From: Pseudomonas saliphila
GTDB lineage: Bacteria; Pseudomonadota; Gammaproteobacteria; Pseudomonadales; Pseudomonadaceae
Direction of reading: 5' to 3'
NCBI RefSeq assembly: GCF_008638345.1
Contig: NZ_VTVA01000017.1
Span: forward strand, 255 to 64,254
DNA: 64,000 nt
In this document: positions 16,669-26,408 of the stretch, piece after piece
How positions within the stretch are numbered: position 1 is the stretch's first letter
Layout: each line of letters opens with the position of its first letter
Translations under genes and position numbers: made by a program
Notes under the pieces: model-generated
Seen by the model: the letters and a program-made list of their open reading frames with translations, nothing else
What the model was told of the DNA's origin: nothing
Databases searched by the model: none

Positions 16669-18297
16669 TCAGACAGACAGTCGCTTGGTCAGGGCACCCA
16701 GTTCGTTGGACATCTCGTGCAGGCTGGCGCTGGCCGTGGCCGTACGCTCCACATCGCGCTGGTTGTTCGCGGCGATATCGGTTATCTCGGTGATGTTGCG
16801 CGAGATGTCCTCCGAGACGCTGGTCTGCTCCTCGGCGGCGGTCGCGATCTGGCGATTCATGTCGCGAATCGCTTCGACCGACAGGGTTATCTGACGCAAG
16901 CGGTCGCCCATCAGGTTCACCTGACGCATACCTGTCTGGCTGCTGGTCTGACCGCCCTCAATGGCGCGGGCGGCGTGCTCTGCACCATCCCGGACATTGT
17001 CGATAATCTGTTGGATTTCGGCGGTTGATGCGCTAGTGCGCTGGGCCAGGGTACGCACCTCATCGGCCACCACAGCGAAACCCCGCCCGGCTTCACCTGC
17101 GCGTGCCGCTTCGATCGCCGCGTTCAGCGCCAGCAGGTTGGTTTGCGCGGCAATGCCCTGAATGACTTCCAGCACCTTGCCGATGCGCTGACTGTCGCCT
17201 TCGAGCTGTCCGATGATCTCGGCAGTGCGAGAAATCTCACCGAGCATCGACTGCATGGCCGAAATGGTCTGGCTCATGTCCTGCTCGCCTTGGCGGGTGT
17301 GGTCATCGGCCAAGTCAGCCGCCGCGGCTGCATCGCCGGCGTGCCGGGCCACTTCGGCGGCCGTCGCTGACATTTCCTGCATGGCCGCAGCCACCTGATC
17401 GGTGCGCGAGAACTGTTCGCGGGCGCCGTCTGTCATGCGTGTCGCCACCGTGTTGAGTTCGCCGCTGGCCCTGTCGAGCTCACCGGTACTCTGTTCAAGC
17501 TTGCGGAAGGTGTCTGCAAGAAACTCGCGCAGCCGGTTTGCAGCCGTTGCCAGGGTACCCAACTCGTCACTGCGACCGGTCTTGATCGGCTGGCCAATAC
17601 GGCCATTGGCCAGCTGCTCTATCTGGCTGATCAGGTGGGTAATGGGACCCACCAGACGCTGGTTCACCAGCCAGACGCTCAGCAGACAGATCAGCAACGC
17701 CGAGCCCAGCAACAGACTGATACCGATCCAGATCGCCCGGCTGGCCTGGGCACCAATCACCTCGCCCTGTTCGGCGGCATGGCTTTCGATCATGCCTACC
17801 AGAGCGGTCATCTGTTCGCTGGTCGCGCGATCGATCCCGCGCACATTGCGATCGCCATCAAGGGGATCAAAACCGCCATTGCGAAAGGCCTGCAAGCCGG
17901 TACGGTATCCCTCGCGCAGGCGCGTATGTTCCGAACGCAGCTGTTCGACCTGCTGGCGCGCCTCAGGCTCAATATCCAGGGCCATGATCTCGGTCAGCAA
18001 CATCTGGACCCGCTGTTCTTCCTTCTCAAACTGCGCCCAATACCGCGCCATATCCTGGCCGTTACCCCCGCGCAGCAGGACATTTTTCCACTCCTGGACC
18101 TGTCCCTTGAACGCCAGATTGGCTTCATTAACCAGTCTCGATGCCTGCAGCGGCCCGTCGACGAGCGCCCGGTAGCTGCTCATGCCATTGGACAAAGTGC
18201 TGAAGCTGGCCAGCGCCACCAGGACCATCAAGGTCAGACTGCCGACGAGCAACACCAGGGTTTGCGTACGAAGCGAAGAGGATATAGCCATGATCAT
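16669..18297 (-). CDS. Methyl-accepting chemotaxis protein
   Basis: A 542 aa transmembrane chemoreceptor. The first membrane helix is at about 10-32, followed by a periplasmic helical ligand-binding bundle (about 33-190) with the 4HB/TarH-like pattern. The second helix is at about 190-212, and HAMP spans about 213-268. The signalling tip is [21 protein letters not shown] with VVADEVRTLAQRT. There are paired ATGs at 18297 and 18291 and no strong ribosome site. It should signal to a CheA-type kinase encoded elsewhere; the ligand cannot be read from sequence. Confidence 0.93.
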   Translation of the reverse strand: MIMAISSSLRTQTLVLLVGSLTLMVLVALASFSTLSNGMSSYRALVDGPLQASRLVNEANLAFKGQVQEWKNVLLRGGNGQDMARYWAQFEKEEQRVQMLLTEIMALDIEPEARQQVEQLRSEHTRLREGYRTGLQAFRNGGFDPLDGDRNVRGIDRATSEQMTALVGMIESHAAEQGEVIGAQASRAIWIGISLLLGSALLICLLSVWLVNQRLVGPITHLISQIEQLANGRIGQPIKTGRSDELGTLATAANRLREFLADTFRKLEQSTGELDRASGELNTVATRMTDGAREQFSRTDQVAAAMQEMSATAAEVARHAGDAAAAADLADDHTRQGEQDMSQTISAMQSMLGEISRTAEIIGQLEGDSQRIGKVLEVIQGIAAQTNLLALNAAIEAARAGEAGRGFAVVADEVRTLAQRTSASTAEIQQIIDNVRDGAEHAARAIEGGQTSSQTGMRQVNLMGDRLRQITLSVEAIRDMNRQIATAAEEQTSVSEDISRNITEITDIAANNQRDVERTATASASLHEMSNELGALTKRLSV

Positions 18298-18456
18298 GAG
18301 TGTCTATTGCAAGGATGTACTCTGGGTTTCGGCCGCAAAGCACCGAACTTGAGCCATCGGGCACCGAAAAAATAAAAGCTGAAGAGGCTCGCTTGGCCGC
18401 TTACGAGACGGCTGCAGCGACACTATACTGGCGACACAATTACTGGAGCACTCTGC

Positions 18457-19551
18457 ATGACCTTGATGACGTTCGGCTATCTGATCGCCGGTTTGATCCT
18501 GCTCGTGGCTGGCGCGGAAATACTGGTGAAGGGAGCAGCCAAACTGGCCGCTCAGTTCGGCATTCCGCCCTTGATCGTGGGTCTCACCGTGGTTGCCTTC
18601 GGCACCAGCGCACCGGAAACCGCGGTCAGTGTGCAGGCTGCGCTGGATGGCAGTGGCGATCTGGCCATTGGCAACGTGCTGGGCAGCAATATCGCCAACG
18701 TGTTGTTCATTCTCGGTGTGACGGCCCTTATCGCCCCGCTGGTGGTGTCGCGCCAGCTTATTCGACTGGATGTGCCGATCATGATCGGCGCCAGCCTGCT
18801 GGCCTTTGCCCTGGCATGGGACGGCGCACTCAGCAAGCTCGACGGGGCGATACTCTTCGTATGCATCCTGGCGTATACCGCCTTTCTCATCATCAGCAGT
18901 CGCCGCGACAAGAAGAACGCTGCAGATGACGAATTCGACAAGGAATACGGGCTGCACGAAGCGCCGAAACCCTACGCCTGGGCGATCAACCTGGCGCTGG
19001 TGCTGGTCGGTCTGGTGTTACTGGTTTCCGGTTCGAATTTTCTGGTGACCGGCGCGGTCAGCCTGGCACGAGCGCTGGGCCTGTCAGAGTTGGTCATCGG
19101 GCTGACCGTGGTGGCGATAGGCACGTCCCTGCCGGAGCTCGCCACCTCCGTGCTGGCGGTGATGCGCGGTGAACGCGATATCGCAGTGGGCAACATCGTT
19201 GGCAGCAATATTTTCAACCTGCTCTGCGTGCTCGGCCTGGCGGCATTGGTGTCGCCAGCGCCAGTTCTGGTCGCGGCGAATGCCTTGATGTTCGACTTCC
19301 CGGTGATGATTGCCGTCGCCGTGGCGTGCCTGCCGATCTTCTTTTCCGGCTATCGCATCAACCGTTGGGAAGGTCTACTGTTTCTCGCCTACTACGGGGC
19401 TTATACCTTCTATCTGGTGGTATTTTCAGCCGGTCGTCCGATCGCGCAGGTCTTCGGTGACGCCATGCTGGGCTACGTACTGCCGCTGACAGTCGTCACT
19501 CTGATCATCATTGGCGGCCGCGCCTGGCAGCTGCAGAAAACCGCCCGCTAA
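18457..19551 (+). CDS. Calcium/sodium antiporter, YrbG-like
   Basis: A 364 aa inner membrane exchanger of the CaCA superfamily. Two inverted alpha repeats carry the ion-coordinating motifs GTSAPETAVSVQAAL and GTSLPELATSVLAVM, each followed by a GNxxGSNI(A/F)N motif. About ten membrane helices are split by a charged cytoplasmic loop (RRDKKNAADDEFDKEYG). E. coli YrbG is the nearest named relative. GGAG lies eight bases before the ATG. The last four bases overlap the convergent PhoD-like gene. Confidence 0.93.
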   Translation: MTLMTFGYLIAGLILLVAGAEILVKGAAKLAAQFGIPPLIVGLTVVAFGTSAPETAVSVQAALDGSGDLAIGNVLGSNIANVLFILGVTALIAPLVVSRQLIRLDVPIMIGASLLAFALAWDGALSKLDGAILFVCILAYTAFLIISSRRDKKNAADDEFDKEYGLHEAPKPYAWAINLALVLVGLVLLVSGSNFLVTGAVSLARALGLSELVIGLTVVAIGTSLPELATSVLAVMRGERDIAVGNIVGSNIFNLLCVLGLAALVSPAPVLVAANALMFDFPVMIAVAVACLPIFFSGYRINRWEGLLFLAYYGAYTFYLVVFSAGRPIAQVFGDAMLGYVLPLTVVTLIIIGGRAWQLQKTAR

Positions 19552-21485
19552 GACTTGCCCTCGGGTGTGCGGACGGATGGAAACAGCACCTCGGGGCCGC
19601 GTGCATCGAGCTGGCGTATTTCTGCCGGGCGTCCTTGCTCGTCCAGTCTCACCAGGCCGACGCCGGTGCCATTCCACAGGCGCTCGCCGGCTTTGGCGCC
19701 TTCGGGATCACGTGGCGTGATATGCATGCGTCGGCGCTTGGTCAGCCAGTTCAGCGGTGACCAGGGCGCATAGAGCCAGCGGTTGAGGCGATCCAGCCAG
19801 TCCAGCAGGGTGTCCGGGAAGGCATTCTTCAGCCCGCTGCTGGTGATCTGCCAGATATGCGGCCCCTCCCGACGATGCCGGATACGGATGTCGTACACGT
19901 AGGAATAATGCACATCGCCGGACAACACCACGTAATTACCCGGGGTGCGCGAGTGACGAAAGATATTCAGCATCACCTGCGCTGCGCCGCGATGGGCCAT
20001 CCAGTTTTCCGCATCCACCAGCAAGGGCTTGCCGGCCAGGGTAAACAGCTTCTGGATGATCTCGATCAGCTTCACCCCGAACATCGGGGCAGGCGAGACG
20101 ACGACCACGCTTGGCTTATCGAACAGCGCCTGCTGCATCTCGATCAATGCTTCCCAGTCCATCAAGCCCGAGGGTCGTGCCGGGTCGCGTTCACTGCGCC
20201 AGCGCCGGGTGCGGGTGTCGAGCACCAACAGATGCGGGGTTCCCGACACCTGGTATTCCCAGCCCTGAAACCTGAGCAGCGATTCGATACAGGCATCCTG
20301 ACGAGCCGGGTCCAACCCGCCATCCGGGCCGACCGAACGCAACAGGGCGTCCAGTTGATCGATCGCGTCAGCGACGCGGTCCGGCGCATTGCCCCAGGCC
20401 TGGCAGACCAGATAGGCGAGCAACGCATTGCCGATAATGCGCTTGGACAGGGGATGACCGTATGCGGTGCTTTCCCATTCCGCGGACAGATTCCAGTCAT
20501 CGGTCACATCATGGTCATCGAAGATCATCAGCGATGGTTGATGCGCCAGCAGCCGCGCCACCCTGGGTAGGCCGGCGGTGAATGCCTGCAGAATTCCTCG
20601 CTCACGCGCAAATGCCTCGCGGTACTCCGCAGGCAATGCGGGCTCGGTCATGTCCACCAGCTGCCAGGGCTCGGGGGACCAGACCAGCAGATACATGGCA
20701 ATGGTTTCAGCGAACGTAATCAGATGATTCTGCGCGTGGGCCGAGGTGAAGATTGGCTTTCGCGCGCCACCGAAGAAGCGCCGCCGCACTGCCCTGCTCG
20801 ACTCTACATCGGGCAGCAATTCTTCACGCTGGTAGTAGGTGTGTTCTGCGCTATACAGCGCCTGACTGTCCGCAACCGTGGCCCCTTCCAGCGTTTCATC
20901 AAACAGACCGAGACGCTCGATCAGTTGATGGATGGCCACCAGCATCGGCCCGGCAACATCATCGGCGTATACCTGATCGCCGGTCATGATCAGCCAGGCG
21001 GGCCGCTGCTCCGGCTGGTCCAGACGCTCCGCCAGCCACGCATCGGCGCGTACCAGCCCATCCAAGCCGTCGAAATGCGGCTTACGGCAGGAGCCGTGCA
21101 ACAGGTTGCGATTATTCGATGCGATTACGAATGCAGGCCGGTGCCGCCCGCTGTGACACAGATAGGGCAGCTGGGTGGACAGCCGCTGCTGGCTGCTCTC
21201 GTCCTGCCACAACAGGTCGTACTCCACCTCAGTATCGACCGGCAACGGAGGATCCATGGTGACGTCGAGCAAATGAATCCAGGCATGGCGGCCGACCGGC
21301 ATTCTGCGGCATGCTCGAGCGTCGAGCACAATGGTTCGCTCAGCGGAGCCTGTCGGTTGCACAGTCAGCTGGAAGTCGAGCGGCCGCGTGGCGACCAGCC
21401 ATATCAGCAACCGCTCGGGGGCAAGCCGGCGCAACAGGGGGCCGGTAAGTAAGGTAGGTAACGCGACGTTCGCAGGATCGGGCAT
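19548..21485 (-). CDS. PhoD-like alkaline phosphatase / metallophosphatase
   Basis: A 645 aa protein with the PhoD-type metallophosphatase core: HGSCRKPHFDG, TGDQVYADDV, FDDHDVTDDWN, and VVLSGDVHYSYVYD. No signal peptide or Tat twin-Arg motif is visible, so unlike secreted PhoD it is probably cytoplasmic and belongs to the PhoD-like branch common in pseudomonads. The N-terminal 100 residues form a beta-rich accessory domain. No phosphate-control box was recognised upstream. Substrate unknown (phosphodiester or phosphomonoester). Confidence 0.85.
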   Translation of the reverse strand: MPDPANVALPTLLTGPLLRRLAPERLLIWLVATRPLDFQLTVQPTGSAERTIVLDARACRRMPVGRHAWIHLLDVTMDPPLPVDTEVEYDLLWQDESSQQRLSTQLPYLCHSGRHRPAFVIASNNRNLLHGSCRKPHFDGLDGLVRADAWLAERLDQPEQRPAWLIMTGDQVYADDVAGPMLVAIHQLIERLGLFDETLEGATVADSQALYSAEHTYYQREELLPDVESSRAVRRRFFGGARKPIFTSAHAQNHLITFAETIAMYLLVWSPEPWQLVDMTEPALPAEYREAFARERGILQAFTAGLPRVARLLAHQPSLMIFDDHDVTDDWNLSAEWESTAYGHPLSKRIIGNALLAYLVCQAWGNAPDRVADAIDQLDALLRSVGPDGGLDPARQDACIESLLRFQGWEYQVSGTPHLLVLDTRTRRWRSERDPARPSGLMDWEALIEMQQALFDKPSVVVVSPAPMFGVKLIEIIQKLFTLAGKPLLVDAENWMAHRGAAQVMLNIFRHSRTPGNYVVLSGDVHYSYVYDIRIRHRREGPHIWQITSSGLKNAFPDTLLDWLDRLNRWLYAPWSPLNWLTKRRRMHITPRDPEGAKAGERLWNGTGVGLVRLDEQGRPAEIRQLDARGPEVLFPSVRTPEGKS

Positions 21486-21594
21486 GCAGGCTCTGATTCA
21501 GCGCAACCAATGGAGTTCCGGGCGCCAATCATACCCGGGCTGAATGCACGACACCGGGCTTTGTTGCAGGCGACCCGCCTGCCTGAACCAGACC

Positions 21595-21816
21595 CTAGAC
21601 TGGCTTGGCCGACTCATCCACGGTGGCAGGATAGCCTGCATCCTCGAGTGCTGCGGTCAGCGCCGATGGTTCGGCACTGCCTTGGACCGTCGCACGCCCT
21701 GCGTCAAGATCCACCACGACGTCATTCACCCCAGGCACCTCGTTCAGCGCCTTGGTGACATGTTTGACGCAGGCACCACAGCTCATACCTTCAACGTGTA
21801 GCAACAGGGTACTCAT
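21595..21816 (-). CDS. Heavy-metal-associated domain protein, CopZ-like copper chaperone
   Basis: A 73 aa single HMA domain with the Cu(I)-binding motif GMSCGACVKHV. The whole chain is one ferredoxin-like fold, the size of CopZ/CopP chaperones. GAGGAG sits before the ATG at 21816, so upstream in-frame residues are excluded. No copper ATPase or CueR gene is adjacent, and no CueR-type operator was recognised. Confidence 0.9.
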   Translation of the reverse strand: MSTLLLHVEGMSCGACVKHVTKALNEVPGVNDVVVDLDAGRATVQGSAEPSALTAALEDAGYPATVDESAKPV

Positions 21817-21909
21817 ATCTGGCTCCTCAGTCTGGCCGACAACCGGCAGGCCATGATCCTCCACCCTAACACCATGTCAAGGTCAAGCCCTGCATGGACT
21901 GACGGCGCC

Positions 21910-22449
21910 CTAACCTTCGAGGGCAGACACGAGTGCCTGGTTGAAGGCGTCCAGATCGTCAGGTTTGCGGCTACTGATCAATTTACCATCGACCACCACC
22001 TCCTTGTCGACCCACTCGGCGCCGGCATTGCGCAGGTCGTCCGCCAGCGAAGGCCAGCTGGTCATGGTCTTGCCGCGAACCAGATCGGTGGAAATTAGAA
22101 TCCAGCCGCCGTGACAGATCACCGCAATGACCTTGTCAGCGCCGGCTGCTGCGCTAACCAGTAGTTTGGCCGATTCGTCCAGACGGATATTGTCGCCGTT
22201 GACCACCCCGCCGGGCAGTACGATGGCGTCATAGTCCTCGATTTGCGCGGCGTCAAAGGTCTTGTCCACGGTGAAATCATCCGCCGGATCGGTGTGATTC
22301 CAGCCCTTCACCGTGCCGCTTTTATTCGACAGGATCTGGGTGGTCGCCCCGGCGCTTTCCAGGGCTTGCTTGGGACCGGTCAGCTCAACCTGTTCAAAGC
22401 CATCGGTGACCAGCAAAGCGACACGTTTGCCGTTCAGGGAATTGCTCAT
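21910..22449 (-). CDS. DJ-1/PfpI family protein (YhbO-like)
   Basis: A 179 aa PfpI-type protein with the nucleophile elbow VICHGGW, the acidic partner in TDGFEQVEL, and a C-terminal VDGKLISSRKPDDLDAF block typical of the YhbO/PfpI subgroup. These proteins have been assigned protease, glyoxalase III or deglycase activities; which applies here is open. Stress resistance is the common phenotype in the family. Its start lies 118 bp from the stop of the cytochrome b561 gene on the same strand. Confidence 0.92.
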   Translation of the reverse strand: MSNSLNGKRVALLVTDGFEQVELTGPKQALESAGATTQILSNKSGTVKGWNHTDPADDFTVDKTFDAAQIEDYDAIVLPGGVVNGDNIRLDESAKLLVSAAAGADKVIAVICHGGWILISTDLVRGKTMTSWPSLADDLRNAGAEWVDKEVVVDGKLISSRKPDDLDAFNQALVSALEG

Positions 22450-22566
22450 TGCAGCCTCCAGTTAGGTAACAGTGTTCCAGTTACGACAGGGGAGACAGCG
22501 AAAGTTCAGGCGCAAAGCTGCCGCAGTCGACTCGAGAGACGCACGTACTGCCCCACCGTTTCCGGT

Positions 22567-23091
22567 TCAGAGCATCCGTCTCATGGTGTCGTCGCGCAGG
22601 GCCCAGTGGTGATAGAACGCGGCGATGGTGTGCCCCAGCACCATCCCCAGAAACAGCCAGGCAAGCGGCGAATGTACGCTGCCAATAGCTAACAACCAGG
22701 GGATTTCGACGTCAGTCCGCTCGGCCAGCTCGATGCCGAAGACAGTCAGGCCATAGCCACTGCCGAGCATGTAACTGATACCGGTGATCGGCATCAGCAG
22801 CATGATGGCATACAGCACAAAGTGTCCCAGTCGCACATAGGGGGCGGTAGGACCACGGTGGACGGGGCGGTGTCCGAGCTGACTCAGCACCCAGGCGATG
22901 CGCAGCACAATCAGAGTCAGTACCAGCACACCGATAGACACGTGCCAGGGACCGAAGTTATCGCCCAGCCAATGCTCGCCCTCGCCGATCCGGTCGGTCA
23001 GTTTGAAGAACTGCTGAATGATCAGCACCGTCATCAACCAGTGGAACCAGCGGCTGACGCTGCCGTAACGGGTGGTGGTGTCGTGCAGCAT
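22567..23091 (-). CDS. Cytochrome b561 (CybB-like)
   Basis: A 174 aa four-helix di-heme membrane cytochrome. Haem-ligand histidines are expected in RWFHWLMT, RLGHFVLYA, and the pair in SVHSPLAWLFLGMVLGHT. GGGGAG upstream selects the ATG at 23091, discarding 35 upstream residues. CybB-type proteins oxidise ubiquinol and can pass electrons to superoxide at the periplasmic face. It is divergent from the MarR regulator gene. Confidence 0.9.
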   Translation of the reverse strand: MLHDTTTRYGSVSRWFHWLMTVLIIQQFFKLTDRIGEGEHWLGDNFGPWHVSIGVLVLTLIVLRIAWVLSQLGHRPVHRGPTAPYVRLGHFVLYAIMLLMPITGISYMLGSGYGLTVFGIELAERTDVEIPWLLAIGSVHSPLAWLFLGMVLGHTIAAFYHHWALRDDTMRRML

Positions 23092-23271
23092 ATCGAGCTC
23101 CCCTGGGATTGCGGCATCTGGCACAGATGCCGGTGAGTATAGACAGGATCTGTCGATCGCAAGGCCGTGGCAGAGCGGCTGGTCATGGCAGACCAAGCCG
23201 CTTCACGCTTGTCCGAGAGCGGTCAGACCGATAACATGCAGACCAAATAGTTTGAATAGCATCTAATTACT

Positions 23272-23733
23272 ATGTCTGAATCCAGTTCCCGACTTCGCTT
23301 CGGATCGCAGTTCGCGATGACCGCACGGCTGTGGCGGCGCACGCTTGATCATCGGCTCGCCGCGGCCGGTATTTCCGATGCCAGCTGGCTGCCGCTGATT
23401 CGACTCGACGAAGCCGGTGATGGCTTGAGTCAGAAACAGTTGGCGGCACGCGTCGGCCTCGACGGCTCGACGCTGGTGCGATTGCTTGATCGCCTTGAAG
23501 CCAAGGGTCAGCTCGAACGCCGCGCGGACATCGATGATCGCCGCACCAAACGCCTGTATCTGACCGCACCCGGGCGCCAGGCCGTCAGCGCCATTCGCAC
23601 GCATCTGCAGCGGATCGAGTCGGACATGCTGGTGGACCTGGCCGATGATGAGCTGGACGCCATGCTCGCAGCCCTGGCATTGATCCAACGTCGGCTGAAC
23701 CTGCTTGAGGAGCCTGCGGAGCCCGCCCCATGA
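23272..23733 (+). CDS. MarR-family transcriptional regulator
   Basis: A 153 aa winged-helix regulator. The recognition part is LSQKQLAARVGLDGSTLVRLLDRLE and the wing is RRADIDDRRTKRLYLT, the strict MarR signature. Its stop overlaps the FUSC transporter start by four bases, so it is almost certainly the local repressor of that efflux gene and responds to an aromatic or similar substrate. An AT-rich stretch just before the ATG (23248-23271) is a likely operator location, although I could not define a clean dyad. Confidence 0.93.
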   Translation: MSESSSRLRFGSQFAMTARLWRRTLDHRLAAAGISDASWLPLIRLDEAGDGLSQKQLAARVGLDGSTLVRLLDRLEAKGQLERRADIDDRRTKRLYLTAPGRQAVSAIRTHLQRIESDMLVDLADDELDAMLAALALIQRRLNLLEEPAEPAP

Positions 23734-25673
23734 CCTTCGGGCTGCGTTTAGCGCGTCACGGGTTCGACGCCGAACGGCTCGCATTCGCTTTGCGTACCGC
23801 CCTGGGCGCCTGTCTCGCCTTGCTGGTGGCCTGGCTGATGGGGCTGGAACATCCACAGTGGTCGGCCATGACCGTGTGGGCCGCGTCGCAGTCCGTACGC
23901 GGCATGCTGATCGAGAAGAGTCTGTTCCGCGCCCTGGGTACAGTGGCCGGCACGGCCTTCGGCATACTGCTGATCTACGTCGCGGGGGGCGACAATCTGA
24001 CGGTGATGCTCGGCCTGGTGATTTGGGTCGGACTGTGCGCCGGAGCGGGCAACGCGCTGAGCGGACTGGCTTCCTATGGCACGCTGTTGTCCGGTTATTC
24101 GGCCTCCATGGTTGCGCTGCTCAATACCGCAGACCCCTCTGGCGGCATCCTGGCGCTCGGTCAGGACCGCCTGCTCACAGTCATGACCGGAGTTGTCGTG
24201 GCGCTACTGGTCGGTCTGCTTTTTACACGTCACCGGGAAAACGACGAGCTGCGGGTACGTGCCCGGCGAGTGACCAGCGAGACGTTGCGACACATCACCC
24301 GACGCCTGGCCGCGGATCAACCCGCCCCCGCCATCCGCAGAGGCGCGCTCTTGAGCGAGATCGCAGCGATTGAGGAGACCCTCGAGGCGCACGGCGCCGG
24401 CTCGTTACGGTCGCGGCACTCTGCACGCTCGCTACGCGCCATCCTTATGGCTAACGTGGCGGGCATGCTATGGACCAAGCATCCGCCTGTGGAGAGTGAA
24501 CATAGCCAGGTAATCGCCCGCGCAGTCAGCGAAGCGGCGCTGGCAATCGAAGCCGATTCTCCGCTCGAGACCATCCTCGGCCACCTCAAGCGTGCCCAGA
24601 CGCTGTGTGCCGACGCGCCGCGCCTGTCCGATGCACTGCAGCAGTTGATTGGCGCGCTGGAGCAGCGTGAGCACTATGTGCGCACCGGCAAGACCGATAC
24701 CGCCCGGTTGAAGAGGCAATTCATCCTGCACCGCGACTGGGTGGCCGCCCGTGAAACCTGGATCCGAACCACCGCACTGTTGTTGTTGGTCGGCATCGGC
24801 TGGATCTGGTCCGGCTCGCCGGTCGGCGCCTACGTGCTGCTCGGCACCTCGGTGATGGTCACCCTGTTCTCCACCATGGAAAACCCGGCGTGGATCATGC
24901 GTCACATTCTGATGTGGCAGTTCATCGGCGCCATCGCTGCGCTGATCTGCCGCTGGCTGCTCTGGCCCATGGCCGAGTCGGAACTGCAGATGGTGCTGAT
25001 GATGATGCCCTTCATTCTGATCATCGTCATACCCTTCGCGCATCACCGTACCATGGCCGGCTCCATGGATTACTCCATGGTGCTGTTGCTGTTGCTGCAA
25101 CCGGCTTATCCGCTCGCCGGCACAGTGGCCGGCTCGACGGCCATCGCCATGGCCGTGGTGGCCGGCCCTCTGCTGGCCTACATCGCCTTCAGACTCATCT
25201 ATCCGACCGACGCCAGGCGCCGCCGGGCAACGCTCAAGGGGATGATGATCCATGAATTGCGCGGTCTGGCCGAGGACGGCGATGCGCCGCAGAAGCAACA
25301 GCTATGGCGCTCACGCCTGTATCACCGGGTGACGAAACTGGTGCACTGGACCAACAAGGTCGGCGAGCCCACCCGCAGTGCAACCCGCGGCAGCTATGCG
25401 GTGCTGGGGATAGGTAATGCACTGATCAACCTGCAGCAGTTGCTACGTGATGGCGTCTTGAACGTTGAGCAGATGCGCCAGGTGCGCGCGGCGCTGAAAA
25501 CAATGGCAAGCCTGGACCGGGACCCGGAGGGCTGTGCGGAGGTATTGGCGCAACTGGCCACACGGCTGGAACAGACGGATCTGCCTGGCGCCGCTCAACT
25601 GAAGGCTGCGGCAGCGAGCCTGAAGGCGAACCAGCAATTCTTTATGACCGGTTCGCCGCGTCTCGCGGGCTGA
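23730..25673 (+). CDS. FUSC-family efflux protein (AaeB/YccS-like)
   Basis: A 647 aa inner membrane protein with two blocks of six hydrophobic segments (residues about 15-165 and 345-500), each followed by a soluble helical region, the layout of fusaric acid resistance/AaeB proteins. It begins inside the MarR stop codon. AaeB pumps normally work with an AaeA-type periplasmic adaptor, but no adaptor or small DUF1656 gene is present, so this protein may act alone or use a partner encoded elsewhere. Substrate unknown; aromatic acids are the family norm. Confidence 0.87.
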   Translation: MTFGLRLARHGFDAERLAFALRTALGACLALLVAWLMGLEHPQWSAMTVWAASQSVRGMLIEKSLFRALGTVAGTAFGILLIYVAGGDNLTVMLGLVIWVGLCAGAGNALSGLASYGTLLSGYSASMVALLNTADPSGGILALGQDRLLTVMTGVVVALLVGLLFTRHRENDELRVRARRVTSETLRHITRRLAADQPAPAIRRGALLSEIAAIEETLEAHGAGSLRSRHSARSLRAILMANVAGMLWTKHPPVESEHSQVIARAVSEAALAIEADSPLETILGHLKRAQTLCADAPRLSDALQQLIGALEQREHYVRTGKTDTARLKRQFILHRDWVAARETWIRTTALLLLVGIGWIWSGSPVGAYVLLGTSVMVTLFSTMENPAWIMRHILMWQFIGAIAALICRWLLWPMAESELQMVLMMMPFILIIVIPFAHHRTMAGSMDYSMVLLLLLQPAYPLAGTVAGSTAIAMAVVAGPLLAYIAFRLIYPTDARRRRATLKGMMIHELRGLAEDGDAPQKQQLWRSRLYHRVTKLVHWTNKVGEPTRSATRGSYAVLGIGNALINLQQLLRDGVLNVEQMRQVRAALKTMASLDRDPEGCAEVLAQLATRLEQTDLPGAAQLKAAAASLKANQQFFMTGSPRLAG

Positions 25674-25691
25674 GAGCCAGCCCGGCCAGAC

Positions 25692-26237
25692 TTACTGCTT
25701 GGCTAGCTCGGCGTCGATGACCTGCTGAATGCGCGGGTCATCAGGCGCGACATCCGGCGCGAAACGGGCCACGACCTGGCCGTCCCGGGAGATGACGAAC
25801 TTCTCGAAGTTCCACAACACTTCTGGTTCGGCATTGGTTTCGATACCAAAACCGGCCAGGCGGTCGCGCATTGGGCCTTCGCCGGTGGCACGCGGTAGCG
25901 CCTCGGTCAGTTGACTGTACAGCGGATGGCGGTCGTTCCCGGCTACCGAGATCTTGCTGAACAACGGGAACTGAACGTTGTAGGTCAGGCTACAGAACTG
26001 CTGAATCTCCGCATCGCTGCCGGGCTCCTGCTCCTTGAAGTTATTAGCCGGAAATCCCAGCACCTCGAGGCCGTCGGCGCGGCGGTCCTCGTAGAGTTTT
26101 TCCAGGCCTTCGTACTGCGGAGTCAACCCGCACTTGGATGCCACGTTGACGACCAGTAATACCTTGCCCCTGTAGGGCGCAAGCGTGGTCGCATCACCAC
26201 TGATGGACTGCACCGGAATATCGTAAATTGACGCCAT
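25692..26237 (-). CDS. Glutathione peroxidase-family protein with altered active-site loop
   Basis: A 181 aa thioredoxin-fold peroxidase. The peroxidatic Cys is kept in NVASKCGLTPQYEGLE (C36), and the WNFEKF block supplies Trp and Asn of the catalytic tetrad. The usual FPCNQFGGQEPG loop is here FPANNFKEQEPG (residues 62 onward), so the second Cys is Ala and the tetrad Gln is Asn. It may use thiol partners differently from thioredoxin-dependent two-Cys forms. AAGGA precedes the ATG. Converges on the FUSC gene with an 18 bp gap. Confidence 0.88.
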   Translation of the reverse strand: MASIYDIPVQSISGDATTLAPYRGKVLLVVNVASKCGLTPQYEGLEKLYEDRRADGLEVLGFPANNFKEQEPGSDAEIQQFCSLTYNVQFPLFSKISVAGNDRHPLYSQLTEALPRATGEGPMRDRLAGFGIETNAEPEVLWNFEKFVISRDGQVVARFAPDVAPDDPRIQQVIDAELAKQ

Positions 26238-26408
26238 CGCTATGTTCCTTGTTGTGAGAACCGAGAGGTTTTCGACTCTACCGGTTTCACCGCTTCACGC
26301 AAGCTGCAGGATCGCGTTTGGCACGGTCATACACTGCAGGTGCGCGACCGCTGACGTGGGACTCAACATTTTTTGCGCATTTATCAGCCCTTTGACGAGA
26401 CTGACCCT

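Noticed and set aside
21566..21582. Perfect 7 bp hairpin GCAGGCG-ACC-CGCCTGC after the copper chaperone gene
   Set aside because: There is no T run in either direction; position alone is not enough to call a terminator.
26319..26335. TGGCACG followed by TGC upstream of the antiporter gene as a sigma-54 promoter
   Set aside because: The GG to GC distance is 14 bases rather than 10.
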